NCBI GenBank assembly: GCA_947585745.1
Contig: CANPXF010000002.1
Location: 1-64,000, forward strand
DNA: 64,000 nt
Origin: an uncultured Clostridia bacterium
Lineage (GTDB): Bacteria > Bacillota > Clostridia > Oscillospirales > Acutalibacteraceae
Direction: 5' to 3'
The notes below the pieces were generated by a model. That model saw only the letters and a list, made by a program, of their open reading frames with translations, ran no database searches and had not been told where the DNA came from. This document shows positions 49,056 to 59,254 of the stretch, piece after piece. Position 1 is the first letter of the stretch, and the number at the start of each line of letters is the position of its first letter. The position numbers were made by a program, and so were the translations under genes.

Positions 49056-49766
49056 TTAATAATTACGGGCGCCAAATAATGACGAACCTATTCTTACCAT
49101 ATTAGCGCCGGATAAAATTGCTTCATAATAATCTGAAGACATTCCCATTGAAAGAATATCCATAGATATATTATCTATGTTTTTGCTTGATATGTCAATA
49201 AATATATTGTTCATTTTATTAAAAAATTTCAAATTTTTTTGTGGACTATCACAAATCGGCGGTATACACATTAAACCTTTTACCGAAATATTATCAAAAT
49301 CCTTTATTTCATCAAGCAATTCGTACACTTGTTCTGCATTAACGCCGCTTTTACTTTCTTCATCTCCGATATTAACCTCTATTAAAATATCGGAAATTAA
49401 ATTATTTTTTACCGACTGTTTAGAGATTTCTCTGCATAATTTTACGGAATCAACCGACTGAATAAGGTCTACCTTTCCGACAATCTGCCTCACTTTATTT
49501 GACTGAAGATGTCCTATAAACTGGAGTGATGTATTTTCAAGGTTATATTTTTCATATTTTGAGAGAAGCTCCTGTACCTTGTTTTCCCCGATATATTTTA
49601 ATCCGAGGGAAATCGCGTAATTAATAACCTCAACGTCAACCGTTTTTGTTGCGGCCAGAAAAGTAATATCCTCTCTATTTCTGCCTGATTTTATCGCGGC
49701 CTCATTTATTCGTTCCTCAATTAGCTTGTAATTATATTCAACATTACTCAATAACTTTTCCGTCAT
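49056..49766 (-). CDS. YggS/YlmE family PLP-binding protein
   Basis: LAATKTVDVEVINYAISLGLKYIGENKVQELLSKYE, LQFIGHLQSNKVR, GLMCIPP, LSMGMSSDYYEAI. Confidence 0.95.
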   Translation of the reverse strand: MTEKLLSNVEYNYKLIEERINEAAIKSGRNREDITFLAATKTVDVEVINYAISLGLKYIGENKVQELLSKYEKYNLENTSLQFIGHLQSNKVRQIVGKVDLIQSVDSVKLCREISKQSVKNNLISDILIEVNIGDEESKSGVNAEQVYELLDEIKDFDNISVKGLMCIPPICDSPQKNLKFFNKMNNIFIDISSKNIDNISMDILSMGMSSDYYEAILSGANMVRIGSSLFGARNY

Positions 49767-51039
49767 ATAGATTATCTCCTTTTATAACAACTTGGTCATA
49801 CAACTGAAGCGTTTCATCGCTGAAAAGTATTCCTTCTTTCGGCTCTGTATCACAAAGAACATAGTCGCTTGAAGAATATACTATTGAAATTTCCTTAAAT
49901 ATAAGCTCGGAACCGTGAAGAACATAAACGCCCTGGACCTTTTTCCTTTTCGCTACCTTTTTCCCATTCTTATCCTTAACTGTTTTTTTAACAAAATCCT
50001 CGTGAATAGCGCGTTTTGAAACCTTTAAGCCTGTGTAAGAAACGGTGGTTATATCTGAATTCTCATATCTTGCGTTAGCTATATTTTTATCCATATAGTC
50101 ACAGCTTAAAACCAAAATCCCATCGTCTTTTTTACTCTTTTGATTAATAGAATAAATAGAGCTCGGTATATTTTCTGTCATAATTGCGGGCATCGACACA
50201 AAAAGCTGTATTCCCTCGTTTTGAAGTTTGGAAAGTATAACAGCGTCGTCGGCGGATATTTTGCAAGCAAGATACCATACAGGATTCGTAACAACTTTTC
50301 CGACCGCGTTACTGCTGTACTTTTTCTTTTTGATATTATTAAACTTATTTATATTTAAGTCTTTCATTTTATGGTAATTTAATGATTTTTCATATCCGTC
50401 GCACGTTGATACAAAATATCCCGCCTTATCAGATGAGAGTGTACCGATTTTTGAGTGGCAGTTATTTTTTATTTTTTCTCTCTCTTTTCTTAACTCATTG
50501 ATTTTTGCGGAAAAATTTCTTACGCTTCCCGTAGTGATTTGTCTTTCACAAATTGATAAAAGAAGATTTTCACACGAAGAATTTGCGTCAATCAGCTTAC
50601 CGTTGTTCACATTTTCAGCAATTGAAAAGATATTATTATTAATTTGAGTGTTAATTGTATCAAATCCAACACTGTCTTTATAATACGACTGCGACAGAGA
50701 TTTAAGACTTCTTATTTTTTTATTTATATTTTTAATTCTATTTCGCGATACAGCGTCAGTTTCATTGCGGTAAATATCAGCAATCGACTGGTACTTGCTG
50801 ACATTATCTCCATCTTCAACATTATAAGAAAGCACGCCGTTTTCGCCGTTGCTTATATAAGACTCTTCGCGTACTATAAACGCCTTCGCGTGAATAACAT
50901 CGGAAACGGTGCTTGATACCGCCTCTTCTGTTTCAACTGAATTTGTAAAATTTGCCGAAACAAATAAAAATACAACATATGCAACTATACAAACAGACAA
51001 AAGTCCAATTATAATTCTTTTAAATAATAATTTATCCAT
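49744..51039 (-). CDS. HlyD-like membrane-anchored adaptor protein
   Basis: Single N-terminal TM segment (FKRIIIGLLSVCIVAYVVFLFV), lipoyl/barrel-sandwich-like VREESYISNGENGVLSYNVEDGDNVSKYQSIADIY, central coiled coil. Confidence 0.65.
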   Translation of the reverse strand: MDKLLFKRIIIGLLSVCIVAYVVFLFVSANFTNSVETEEAVSSTVSDVIHAKAFIVREESYISNGENGVLSYNVEDGDNVSKYQSIADIYRNETDAVSRNRIKNINKKIRSLKSLSQSYYKDSVGFDTINTQINNNIFSIAENVNNGKLIDANSSCENLLLSICERQITTGSVRNFSAKINELRKEREKIKNNCHSKIGTLSSDKAGYFVSTCDGYEKSLNYHKMKDLNINKFNNIKKKKYSSNAVGKVVTNPVWYLACKISADDAVILSKLQNEGIQLFVSMPAIMTENIPSSIYSINQKSKKDDGILVLSCDYMDKNIANARYENSDITTVSYTGLKVSKRAIHEDFVKKTVKDKNGKKVAKRKKVQGVYVLHGSELIFKEISIVYSSSDYVLCDTEPKEGILFSDETLQLYDQVVIKGDNLYDGKVIE

Positions 51040-51991
51040 TTAAAAATCCCCGATTTTTAACTACATTTTTTACAAACTTTAATTGTTCTTCGGTAGTTTT
51101 TAACTCATCAATATTAATCCAATTTATATCTTTATTACGTCGAAACCACGTCAACTGCCGTTTGGCATAATGACGTGTTTCTGTTTTTAACTTTTCTATA
51201 CATTCCTCAAGCGTCATCTCATTTTTGAAATACAACTCAAGCTGTTTATAACCGATTGCCTTTGAGGAGGTTTCGCTTAAATTGCTGTTAAGGATAGCTT
51301 TTGCCTCTTCTAAAAGTCCGTTTTCAATCATATTATCTACTCTTTTGTTAATACGGTTATAAATATACTGTCTGTCTTTAGCTGTAAGTCCGAAAATAAG
51401 GCAGTCGTATTCTGAGGCTTTTATTCTGCTTTTTTCATTTTGTTCGGTAATTGTCATACCTGTTGTTTTATAGAACTCAATCGCCCTTATAATCCGCTTT
51501 AAATTTTTCTCTTCCCTTAAACGCTTTGCAGAATCCAAATCAAATTCAGAAAGAATATCCAAAAGATAATCTATCCCCTTTTCATCTGCCAATTTATTGA
51601 GCTCCGCTCGGATTTTGGGGTCTGCGCTATTCTCCGTGAAATTAATTCCATTTAAAAGCGAATCTACATAAAGCCCCGTACCGCCGCAAATAATCGGGAT
51701 TTTCCCTTTGCTTAAAACAATATCTACAGCACGTTTGGCGTCTTCAACATATCTCCCTACAGAATAAGACTCATTCAAATCAAGAAAATCTATCAAATAG
51801 TGCTTTATACCGTTCATTTCTTCATATGTTGGCTTAGCGGTTGCTATTTGCATACCGCGGTAAATCTGCATACTGTCGGCGGAAATAACTTCTCCGTTAT
51901 AGTGCTTTGCAGTTTCAACGGAAAGGCTTGTCTTTCCTGACGCTGTCGGCCCGACAATTACAAGTAATTTTTTTTTCATATTAAAATCCAT
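51032..51991 (-). CDS. miaA: tRNA dimethylallyltransferase
   Basis: LLVIVGPTASGKTSLSVETAKHYNGEVISADSMQIYRGMQIATAKPT. Confidence 0.97.
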   Translation of the reverse strand: MDFNMKKKLLVIVGPTASGKTSLSVETAKHYNGEVISADSMQIYRGMQIATAKPTYEEMNGIKHYLIDFLDLNESYSVGRYVEDAKRAVDIVLSKGKIPIICGGTGLYVDSLLNGINFTENSADPKIRAELNKLADEKGIDYLLDILSEFDLDSAKRLREEKNLKRIIRAIEFYKTTGMTITEQNEKSRIKASEYDCLIFGLTAKDRQYIYNRINKRVDNMIENGLLEEAKAILNSNLSETSSKAIGYKQLELYFKNEMTLEECIEKLKTETRHYAKRQLTWFRRNKDINWINIDELKTTEEQLKFVKNVVKNRGFLNG

Positions 51992-52011
51992 ATTAATCAG
52001 TAAATTTTATA

Positions 52012-54009
52012 CTATACCCTTCCAAACTGCTTTTCAAGCTCGTATTTGCTCATTACGATACAGACGGGCCTTCCGTGGGGACAATATCTTAATGTCGGGT
52101 CACTATCCAGCTTGTTTGCAATATCCATAAGCTCCTCGCGCGTACTTATATTTCCGCCCTTTATCGCGGCTCTGCACGCTACATTATGATAAATCCAATC
52201 CATTTTTTCGCTTCTGATATCATTTTTGTTTTGAGAAATATACCCTGCCATTTCAATTACAGAGGATTCAATATCATCAAGCTCAAGATACTGTGGAGCG
52301 GACCTTATAATAAGAGTTCCGTTTCCGAAATCCTCAACATCAAAAGCACATTCTCTAAACATATCAAGATTGCTTATAGCGGATTCGTAGTCATTTTTAT
52401 TTAAAGTAACCGTTATCGGTTGCAGGAGAACCTGGGAAAATCCCGCCCCTCGCTCTTTTTTCAGCCTTTCATATATCATTCGTTCGTGGGCTGCGTGTTT
52501 ATCAATAATAACAATTTCTTTATCGTTTTTTTCAACAAAAATATACGTCTTAAAAGCCTCGCCGATAAACACAAGTTTATTTTCAGGCTGTTCAAACAGA
52601 GTTTCGGGATTTTCGTTTTCAGTTTGTACGCTTTCTTTATCAACAATTGATTCTAAACCCGAATTTGAAATGCATTTTTCATTTTCTTCAGGATTTACGG
52701 AAGATACTATTTCAGTATCTTCAACTATTTTGCTATTAAGAATATCGTTGATTTTACTTTCCTTATTCTCATTATTTTTAATTGCGCTTTTTGAATAAAT
52801 ATCCAAAGGATTTTTAAAGTTATTGACGGAAGTTTCAAGTCTTCCGATATAACCTGTATTTTTTACAACTTTGTCAAGTTCAGAAATCGGGTCAGATTTT
52901 TCAATTTTATCTTTTTGGGGATTAAAAACGGATTTTGAAGAAACAAAAGGCTTTGATTTTTTTATCTCAAAAAAAGCGTCATCGCGTTTTTCTCCGTTAA
53001 AAGTTAAGTTTTTTCTTTCATCATTATTGTTAAGAGAGGTTTTAACGGCGTGATAAACAGCGTCAAATACAGGTCGTTCATTTATAAAACGAACCTCAAT
53101 TTTTGAGGGGTGAACGTTAACGTCAACAGCATCAAATGGTACAGAAATATGTAAAACACAAGCGGGAAATTTTCCAACCATTACACTGCCCTTGCACGCC
53201 TCCTCCAATGCCGCCGTTGCAGTAAAGGATTTAACATATCTTCCGTTAATAAAAAAGTTTTGCATACTGCGGTTCGGTCTTGCGTTGACCGGCTTTGAAA
53301 TATATCCCCGGATTTTTATACCGTTAAGCTCATAATTAACAGGAATTAATCCCGTCGCGAAATCGCGTCCGTAAACAGAATAAATTGCCGATTTAATTTT
53401 TCCGTCGCCAGAGGTATTGAGTACCCTTTTCCCGTCACGAATGAAAGTAAAAGCAATTTCGGGGTGTGACATAGCGACCTTGTCCATAACATTCGCTACA
53501 GAGTTTCCCTCGGCTCTGTCTTTTTTTAAAAATTTCATTCTCGCGGGTATATTATAGAATAAATCCCTTACGATTATTGTCGTTCCGACAGGACAACCCG
53601 CGTCATCAATAGAAATTTCCTCTCCGCCGTCAATTTCATATGATGTGCCTATTTCTTCGGATTTAAAACGCGTCAACAGTTGGAGCTTGGAAACTGATGA
53701 AATTGAAGAAAGAGCCTCTCCCCTGAATCCCAATGTTGAAATGCTGTCAAGGTCATTTTGGTACCTTATTTTACTTGTTGCGTGCGGTAAAAAAGCAAGC
53801 TTTACATCATCGCGCATAATACCGCATCCGTTGTCGGTTACTCTCATAAATGTAATGCCGCCGTTCTGAATTTCAACAGTAATATCAGAAGCCCCTGCGT
53901 CTATTGAATTTTCAATCATCTCTTTAATTGCAGACGAAGGTCTTTCCACAACCTCGCCCGCGGCTATAAGTTCTGATATATGCTTATCAAGAACATTGAT
54001 GACACCCAT
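52012..54009 (-). CDS. mutL: DNA mismatch repair protein MutL
   Basis: LIAAGEVVERPSSAIKEMIENSIDAGA, GFRGEALSSISSVS; C-terminal DKHAAHERMIYE and CPHGRP motifs. Confidence 0.97.
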   Translation of the reverse strand: MGVINVLDKHISELIAAGEVVERPSSAIKEMIENSIDAGASDITVEIQNGGITFMRVTDNGCGIMRDDVKLAFLPHATSKIRYQNDLDSISTLGFRGEALSSISSVSKLQLLTRFKSEEIGTSYEIDGGEEISIDDAGCPVGTTIIVRDLFYNIPARMKFLKKDRAEGNSVANVMDKVAMSHPEIAFTFIRDGKRVLNTSGDGKIKSAIYSVYGRDFATGLIPVNYELNGIKIRGYISKPVNARPNRSMQNFFINGRYVKSFTATAALEEACKGSVMVGKFPACVLHISVPFDAVDVNVHPSKIEVRFINERPVFDAVYHAVKTSLNNNDERKNLTFNGEKRDDAFFEIKKSKPFVSSKSVFNPQKDKIEKSDPISELDKVVKNTGYIGRLETSVNNFKNPLDIYSKSAIKNNENKESKINDILNSKIVEDTEIVSSVNPEENEKCISNSGLESIVDKESVQTENENPETLFEQPENKLVFIGEAFKTYIFVEKNDKEIVIIDKHAAHERMIYERLKKERGAGFSQVLLQPITVTLNKNDYESAISNLDMFRECAFDVEDFGNGTLIIRSAPQYLELDDIESSVIEMAGYISQNKNDIRSEKMDWIYHNVACRAAIKGGNISTREELMDIANKLDSDPTLRYCPHGRPVCIVMSKYELEKQFGRV

Positions 54010-54029
54010 TTATTTCACCGCCTGTAACT

Positions 54030-56627
54030 TTATATCATATTTTTTAATTCATATAGCAAATTCATAGCCTCAATCGGCGTTAAGGTATTTATGTCTGCAT
54101 TTTTAAGCTTTTCGGCGATTGCGGAGTCAGCACTTGGAAGCAGAGAAAGTTGTTCAATATCCTGCGCCGACTTTTTAGGCTTTTTAATAATATCTTCGCC
54201 GCTTTTTCCGTTCTCAAGCTCAAAAAGAATTTCTTTAGCTCGGCTTATAATACAATCGGGAACTCCCGCAAGCTTTGCGACTTCGATTCCGTAGCTGTCA
54301 TCAGCTCCGCCCGGAACAATTCTTCTTAAAAATGTTATATCGTCGCCCTTCTTTTTAACAGCAATATTATAGTTATTAACTCCGTCTATTATTTGTTCCA
54401 TAACGCTCAGCTCGTGATAATGAGTTGCAAATAAAGTTTTTGCGCCGAGTTTCTTTTTATCGGCGGCATATTCCAAAACTGCTCTCGCAATACTCATTCC
54501 GTCAAAGGTTGAGGTTCCTCTGCCAATTTCATCAAGTATAAGCAACGATTTAGAAGTGGCGTTTGTAACAATATTCGCTACCTCGCTCATCTCAACCATA
54601 AACGTTGACTGACCCGAAGCCAAATCATCCGACGCGCCGACTCGTGTAAAAATGCTGTCGACAATACCTATTTCTGCATAAGAAGCGGGAACAAAGCTTC
54701 CTATTTGAGCCATTAAAACAATCAACGCCGTCTGACGCATATATGTAGATTTGCCCGCCATATTGGGTCCTGTTATAATGGCAACTCTGTTTGCGTTACA
54801 ATTAAGATAAACGTCATTCGGAACAAACGGAGCGTCGTTTAATAACTGTTCAACAACGGGATGACGGCTGTCCTTTAGAATAATATTATCGCTTAAATTA
54901 ACCTCGGGACGGACATAACGGTTATCCGAAGAAACATTTGCGAGAGAGTTTAAGACATCTAAAGTTGAAATTGCAGTCGCCGTATTTTGAATACGCTCAA
55001 GCTGTGACGCAACCTTTTTGCGGATTTCATCAAAAATCTGATATTCAAGCAAAAACGCTCTGTCCTTCGCTCCCAAAATTCTGCCTTCAATAGATTTAAG
55101 CTCCTCTGTTATGTATCTCTCGCAGTTTGTCAGGGTCTGCTTGCGTATATAGGTTTTGGGAACCATATTTTTATATGAATTTGTAACCTCAATATAGTAT
55201 CCGAAAACTCTGTTATATCCTATTCTAAGCTTCGGTATTCCCGTAAGCTTGCGCTGTTCCTGCTCAATTCTTGAGAGGATATCGGTTGAGTTATTCATAT
55301 CCTTGCTTACAAAGTCAAGTTCCTCGTTGTAACCGCTTTTAATTATTCCGCCTTCTTTAACGGAAAAGGGAGGTTCCTCGACAATTGCGTCGTCAATAAG
55401 CTTGTAAACATCTTCAAGCGTATCAAGCTGATTATAAAGCTGTCTTATAAGACTTGATTTACAACTTTTAAGTGATTCTTTAATTTGAGGAAGATTTTTT
55501 ATTGCGCTTGCAAGGGAGCGGAGCTCTCTTCCTTTTGCCGAACCGTAAACGATATTTGTCATCAAGCGCTCAATATCGAATATTCCTGTCAAAGCTGAAG
55601 TTAAATCAAGCCTAAGAACGGTATCGTTTACAAGCTCCTCAACCGCGCTTTGACGGTTAATGATTTTTGTTACGTTTAAAAGCGGTTTTTCAATCCAACT
55701 TCTGAGAAGTCTTTTTCCCATTGATGTCTTTGTTTTATCGAGCACCCATAACAGCGAACCTTTTTTATCCTTGTTAATCATAGTTTGGGTAAGCTCAAGG
55801 TTGCGTTGAGTATTGAAATCAAGCTTCATAAACTGATTTTCCGTAAATAAATTTATATGGGCTATTCTTTCAAGACCGTTTTTCTGGGTATCTTTTAAAT
55901 ACGCTAATAAAGCGCCTAACGCGCTGACTGTAATCTGCTTGTCCTTTATAAGATTATAATCGTCTTTAAACTGTTTTTTTACAATATCCTGACAGGTAAT
56001 AACAGCAAAGCTTTCATCGGGAAGCATTTCAACGGTGGTTGATAGCTTATCCCTGATAAAATGAGATAATCCCTTAAACTCTACCGTGTCACCGCCTAAA
56101 AGTATCTCACGGGGATTATAGCTTGAAAGCTGGCTTTTTATCTTTTCAAGGCAGTCTTTTCCGCTGAAATCCGTTGCATATAATTCTCCTGTGGAAATAT
56201 CGCAAAAGCACATAGCAACATTATTTTTTTCAGAATATATACAACAGATGTAATTGTTAACGCTCTCATCAAGAATACTTGTTTCAATTACTGTTCCGGG
56301 AGTTATAACGCGCACAATATCCCGCTGAACAATAGTTTCCGCCTTTGACGGGTCCTCAAGCTGTTCGCATATTGCGACCTTATATCCTTTTTGCACAAGG
56401 CGCGCTATATATGAGTCACAGCTATGATACGGCACTCCGCACATTGGCGCGCGTTCCTCAAGTCCGCAATCTCTGCCTGTAAGAGTGAGTTCAAGCTCCT
56501 TTGACGCCAATTTTGCGTCATCGAAGAACATTTCATAAAAATCTCCGAGCCTGAAGAAAAGGATACAATCTTTGTTCTCTTCTTTAATTTTAAAATACTG
56601 TTGCATCATCGGTGATAATTTTCCCAT
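54030..56627 (-). CDS. mutS: DNA mismatch repair protein MutS
   Basis: SPMMQQYFKIKEENKDCILFFRLGDFYEMFFDDA, ITGPNMAGKSTYMRQTALI, LDEIGRGTSTFDG. Confidence 0.98.
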   Translation of the reverse strand: MGKLSPMMQQYFKIKEENKDCILFFRLGDFYEMFFDDAKLASKELELTLTGRDCGLEERAPMCGVPYHSCDSYIARLVQKGYKVAICEQLEDPSKAETIVQRDIVRVITPGTVIETSILDESVNNYICCIYSEKNNVAMCFCDISTGELYATDFSGKDCLEKIKSQLSSYNPREILLGGDTVEFKGLSHFIRDKLSTTVEMLPDESFAVITCQDIVKKQFKDDYNLIKDKQITVSALGALLAYLKDTQKNGLERIAHINLFTENQFMKLDFNTQRNLELTQTMINKDKKGSLLWVLDKTKTSMGKRLLRSWIEKPLLNVTKIINRQSAVEELVNDTVLRLDLTSALTGIFDIERLMTNIVYGSAKGRELRSLASAIKNLPQIKESLKSCKSSLIRQLYNQLDTLEDVYKLIDDAIVEEPPFSVKEGGIIKSGYNEELDFVSKDMNNSTDILSRIEQEQRKLTGIPKLRIGYNRVFGYYIEVTNSYKNMVPKTYIRKQTLTNCERYITEELKSIEGRILGAKDRAFLLEYQIFDEIRKKVASQLERIQNTATAISTLDVLNSLANVSSDNRYVRPEVNLSDNIILKDSRHPVVEQLLNDAPFVPNDVYLNCNANRVAIITGPNMAGKSTYMRQTALIVLMAQIGSFVPASYAEIGIVDSIFTRVGASDDLASGQSTFMVEMSEVANIVTNATSKSLLILDEIGRGTSTFDGMSIARAVLEYAADKKKLGAKTLFATHYHELSVMEQIIDGVNNYNIAVKKKGDDITFLRRIVPGGADDSYGIEVAKLAGVPDCIISRAKEILFELENGKSGEDIIKKPKKSAQDIEQLSLLPSADSAIAEKLKNADINTLTPIEAMNLLYELKNMI

Positions 56628-56658
56628 AAACCCACTCCTTTCTAAAATTATTCAATTA

Positions 56659-57063
56659 TTAGTCGCAACCCGAACAAGTTGAACAACTGCCTGTGCAGGA
56701 GCTTGAAAAATCGGTAGTTTCAGGGTCCTCTCCTGCAATACAATTTTGTAAAATTGTCATAACTCTGCCCGACAGCTGGTCAAAATCCTGTTTAGCGTCA
56801 TTGTAAGCTTTCATATTTTCATTAGCCATAATATCGGCATAAACTTTTTGCATTTCCTTGTTTAACTGCGCGATTTTCTCTCCGTCTTTTTCTACCTTTT
56901 GGGTTTCAACATTAATTGAAAGTCTTTTTAGATTAAACTCCTTGATTAACGCCTGGAGCTCTGCATCCTCATCAGCTTTTTTCTCTGCCTCGTGCTTTTT
57001 TATATAGGACTCCTCCTGCTGGAGAAGCTTTCCGAGTTCCCTCGTCTTTTCAATAATATCCAT
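56659..57063 (-). CDS. ylbF: YlbF-family protein with Cys-rich C-terminal tail
   Basis: IIEKTRELGKLLQQEESYIKK...ADEDAELQALIKEFNLKRLSI; tail CIAGEDPETTDFSSSCTGSCSTCSGCD. Confidence 0.85.
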   Translation of the reverse strand: MDIIEKTRELGKLLQQEESYIKKHEAEKKADEDAELQALIKEFNLKRLSINVETQKVEKDGEKIAQLNKEMQKVYADIMANENMKAYNDAKQDFDQLSGRVMTILQNCIAGEDPETTDFSSSCTGSCSTCSGCD

Positions 57064-57073
57064 AGTTTTCTCC

Positions 57074-58507
57074 TTATTGTTTTTTTAAATTGCCTTTTAA
57101 AATCCAATTGCCCGCTTCGGTTATTTCAACATTCTGAAAAGTACCGATAAGCTCCTTCGGCGCTTTGATTTCAACTATAATATTCCCCGAAGTACGCGCG
57201 TTTAAAATATCATCCTTGCCCTTTTCTCCTTCTATAAGAACTTTTTGGGTAGAGCCGACCATAGATTTACAACGCTTTGAGGCAATTTCTTCCTGTACGT
57301 CAAGAAGCTCCTTGAACCATTTTGATTTTTCCTTATCGGAAATCGAATCTTCCATAGACGCCGCGGGAGTCCCAACCCTGGGCGAATAAATAAACGTAAA
57401 AAGCGAAGTAAACTCAACCTCTTTTATAAGCGAAAGAGTTTGCTTAAAATCTTCATATGTTTCGCCCGGAAAACCTACAATAACATCGCTTGTAAGCGAA
57501 ATATTCGGTATTTTACTTTTAGCGTAATTAACAATATCAAGATACCTTTCCCTGTCATAGCGTCGGTTCATAAGCCTTAAAATACGACTTGAACCTGATT
57601 GAAAAGGAAGATGCAAATGCGTACTGATATGCTTTGAATCAGCTATCGTATCAATAAGTTCTCTTGTGCAGTCTTTCGGGTGCGAGGTCATAAATCTAAG
57701 CCAATAATCGCCGTCAATACTGTCAATTTCCGAAATAAGCTGTGAAAAGCTTACTCCGTCTTTAAGATTTTTACCGTAAGAATTAACATTTTGTCCGAGT
57801 AAGGTAATATCCTTATAACCGCTTTTTATCATTTCCTTAGCTTCATTTATGATAATATCTTTTTCTCGGCTCCTCTCACGTCCCCTTACATACGGTACGA
57901 TACAGTATGTACAAAAATTATTACAGCCGTACATAATAGGGAGCCAACCCTTAAATGTACCGTCACGTTTTATCGGGATACCCTCGTGGATAAGTTCATC
58001 GTCGTTATCTCTTAAATATACCCTTTTTCCGCTTGAAAGAGCCGTATATAAAAGCTTTGGAAACATATGAAGCGCGTGGGTGCCGAAAACAAGACCGACA
58101 TACGGGAAGCTTTTATACATTCTTTTGGCAATATGCTCCTGTTCCATCATACAACCGCAAAGAGCTATAAGTGTTTTTGGATATTTTCTCTTAAGGTTTT
58201 TTAATGCCCCGACATTTCCGAAAACCCTGTCTTCCGCGTGTTCTCTGACCGCACAGGTGTTAAAAAGAATTACGTCGGCGTTATCGGGTTTATCTTCAAA
58301 CTCAAATCCCGCTTTTTCAAGCATACCTTTTATGCGCTCGCCGTCCGCTACATTCTGCTGACATCCGTAAGTATGAATGTATGCAATCGGTTTATCAGAG
58401 CGCTTGCGGGTTTCCATTATTTCATATATAAGATTAAGGTACTCATTCTGCGTTTCGTCAAAATCAGTTAAAGTACTATATTTTTCTGTCAAGACAAATT
58501 GCCCCAA
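57074..58507 (-). CDS. miaB: tRNA-2-methylthio-N6-dimethylallyladenosine synthase
   Basis: YIHTYGCQQNVADGERIKGML, MYGCNNFCTYCIVPYVRGRERSR, LLGQNVNSYG, SDVIVGFPGET. Confidence 0.96.
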   Translation of the reverse strand: MGQFVLTEKYSTLTDFDETQNEYLNLIYEIMETRKRSDKPIAYIHTYGCQQNVADGERIKGMLEKAGFEFEDKPDNADVILFNTCAVREHAEDRVFGNVGALKNLKRKYPKTLIALCGCMMEQEHIAKRMYKSFPYVGLVFGTHALHMFPKLLYTALSSGKRVYLRDNDDELIHEGIPIKRDGTFKGWLPIMYGCNNFCTYCIVPYVRGRERSREKDIIINEAKEMIKSGYKDITLLGQNVNSYGKNLKDGVSFSQLISEIDSIDGDYWLRFMTSHPKDCTRELIDTIADSKHISTHLHLPFQSGSSRILRLMNRRYDRERYLDIVNYAKSKIPNISLTSDVIVGFPGETYEDFKQTLSLIKEVEFTSLFTFIYSPRVGTPAASMEDSISDKEKSKWFKELLDVQEEIASKRCKSMVGSTQKVLIEGEKGKDDILNARTSGNIIVEIKAPKELIGTFQNVEITEAGNWILKGNLKKQ

Positions 58508-58527
58508 TCTAATCTATTATCCATAAA

Positions 58528-58570
58528 ATTATAGCACAAAACCTATTTTATTACAATAGATTTTGTGCTA
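58528..58570 (-). promoter_or_regulatory. Putative promoter of miaB-ylbF-mutS-mutL, overlapped by a 39-bp inverted repeat
   Basis: Minus strand TTGTAA-N17-(TGC)TATAAT (-35 at 58551-58556, -10 at 58528-58533); inverted repeat TAGCACAAAAcCTATT-N7-AATAGaTTTTGTGCTA at 58532-58570, one mismatch in 16. Confidence 0.65.
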
Positions 58571-58609
58571 AAAATTACAATAATTACTATATTTAGTGTT
58601 ATTTATTTC

Positions 58610-59251
58610 TTACTTTACAACATCTGCATACATAGACGGAACTGAACCGACAATTACAGTCTGGGCAATTTCATAATCTGTTTTAAATTTTACCTCTTCG
58701 CTGTAATTTGGACTTATAGCCACAATATCGGTTGTTACTATAAGGTCGATATGATGGATAGTTTGATTAACTCCCGAGCTTTCAAAAGTGCTTTTAATTT
58801 TACAGTTAACAGAGCCTGTTAATGTAAAAGTTATTTCAATATCAGGTCCTAATGTGCTGATTAGTGTTAAATTGGTAAAAGAACCGGCAGGAAGAGAAAA
58901 ATTATATTGCTTTTGTTTATCAAGCTCATTTTGAATTTTTTCTATTACGTCTGATTTTACACGATTTATGTTGATTGAATTGGCGGAAATAGAGTTGACC
59001 TGTCCGCTGTCGGAATAATTTATATTCGCTAAATCATCATATCTAAAATCATATTTTTCAAGAGTTTGAGTAACAGCGTTGCCGATTATTTTTGTCGATA
59101 TTGTTTTTGACTGCTTTCTAACGCATTTTAAGGTAAACGGAACAGCCTGCATTTCAAAAAAGACAGTAAAGACTATAATTATTACGGTAACAATTATTGA
59201 ATAACGTCTTATACGTTTATGTATTCTTGATTTCTTCTTTTTATATAACAA
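58610..59251 (-). CDS. yunB: Sporulation protein YunB
   Basis: FFEMQAVPFTLKCVRKQSKTISTKIIGNAVTQTL...VNSISANSININRVKSDVIEKIQNEL...GPDIEITFTLTGSVNCKIKSTFESSGVNQTIHHIDLIV; TTG start. Confidence 0.88.
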   Translation of the reverse strand: MLYKKKKSRIHKRIRRYSIIVTVIIIVFTVFFEMQAVPFTLKCVRKQSKTISTKIIGNAVTQTLEKYDFRYDDLANINYSDSGQVNSISANSININRVKSDVIEKIQNELDKQKQYNFSLPAGSFTNLTLISTLGPDIEITFTLTGSVNCKIKSTFESSGVNQTIHHIDLIVTTDIVAISPNYSEEVKFKTDYEIAQTVIVGSVPSMYADVVK

Positions 59252-59254
59252 AAA

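Noticed and set aside
52012-54009. MutL endonuclease motif DKHAAHERMIYE (Lys in place of the usual Gln of DQHA) as a loss-of-function variant
   Set aside because: The catalytic Asp, His and Glu residues and CPHGRP remain, and a Gln-to-Lys change at this position is plausibly tolerated natural variation; no evidence of inactivation.
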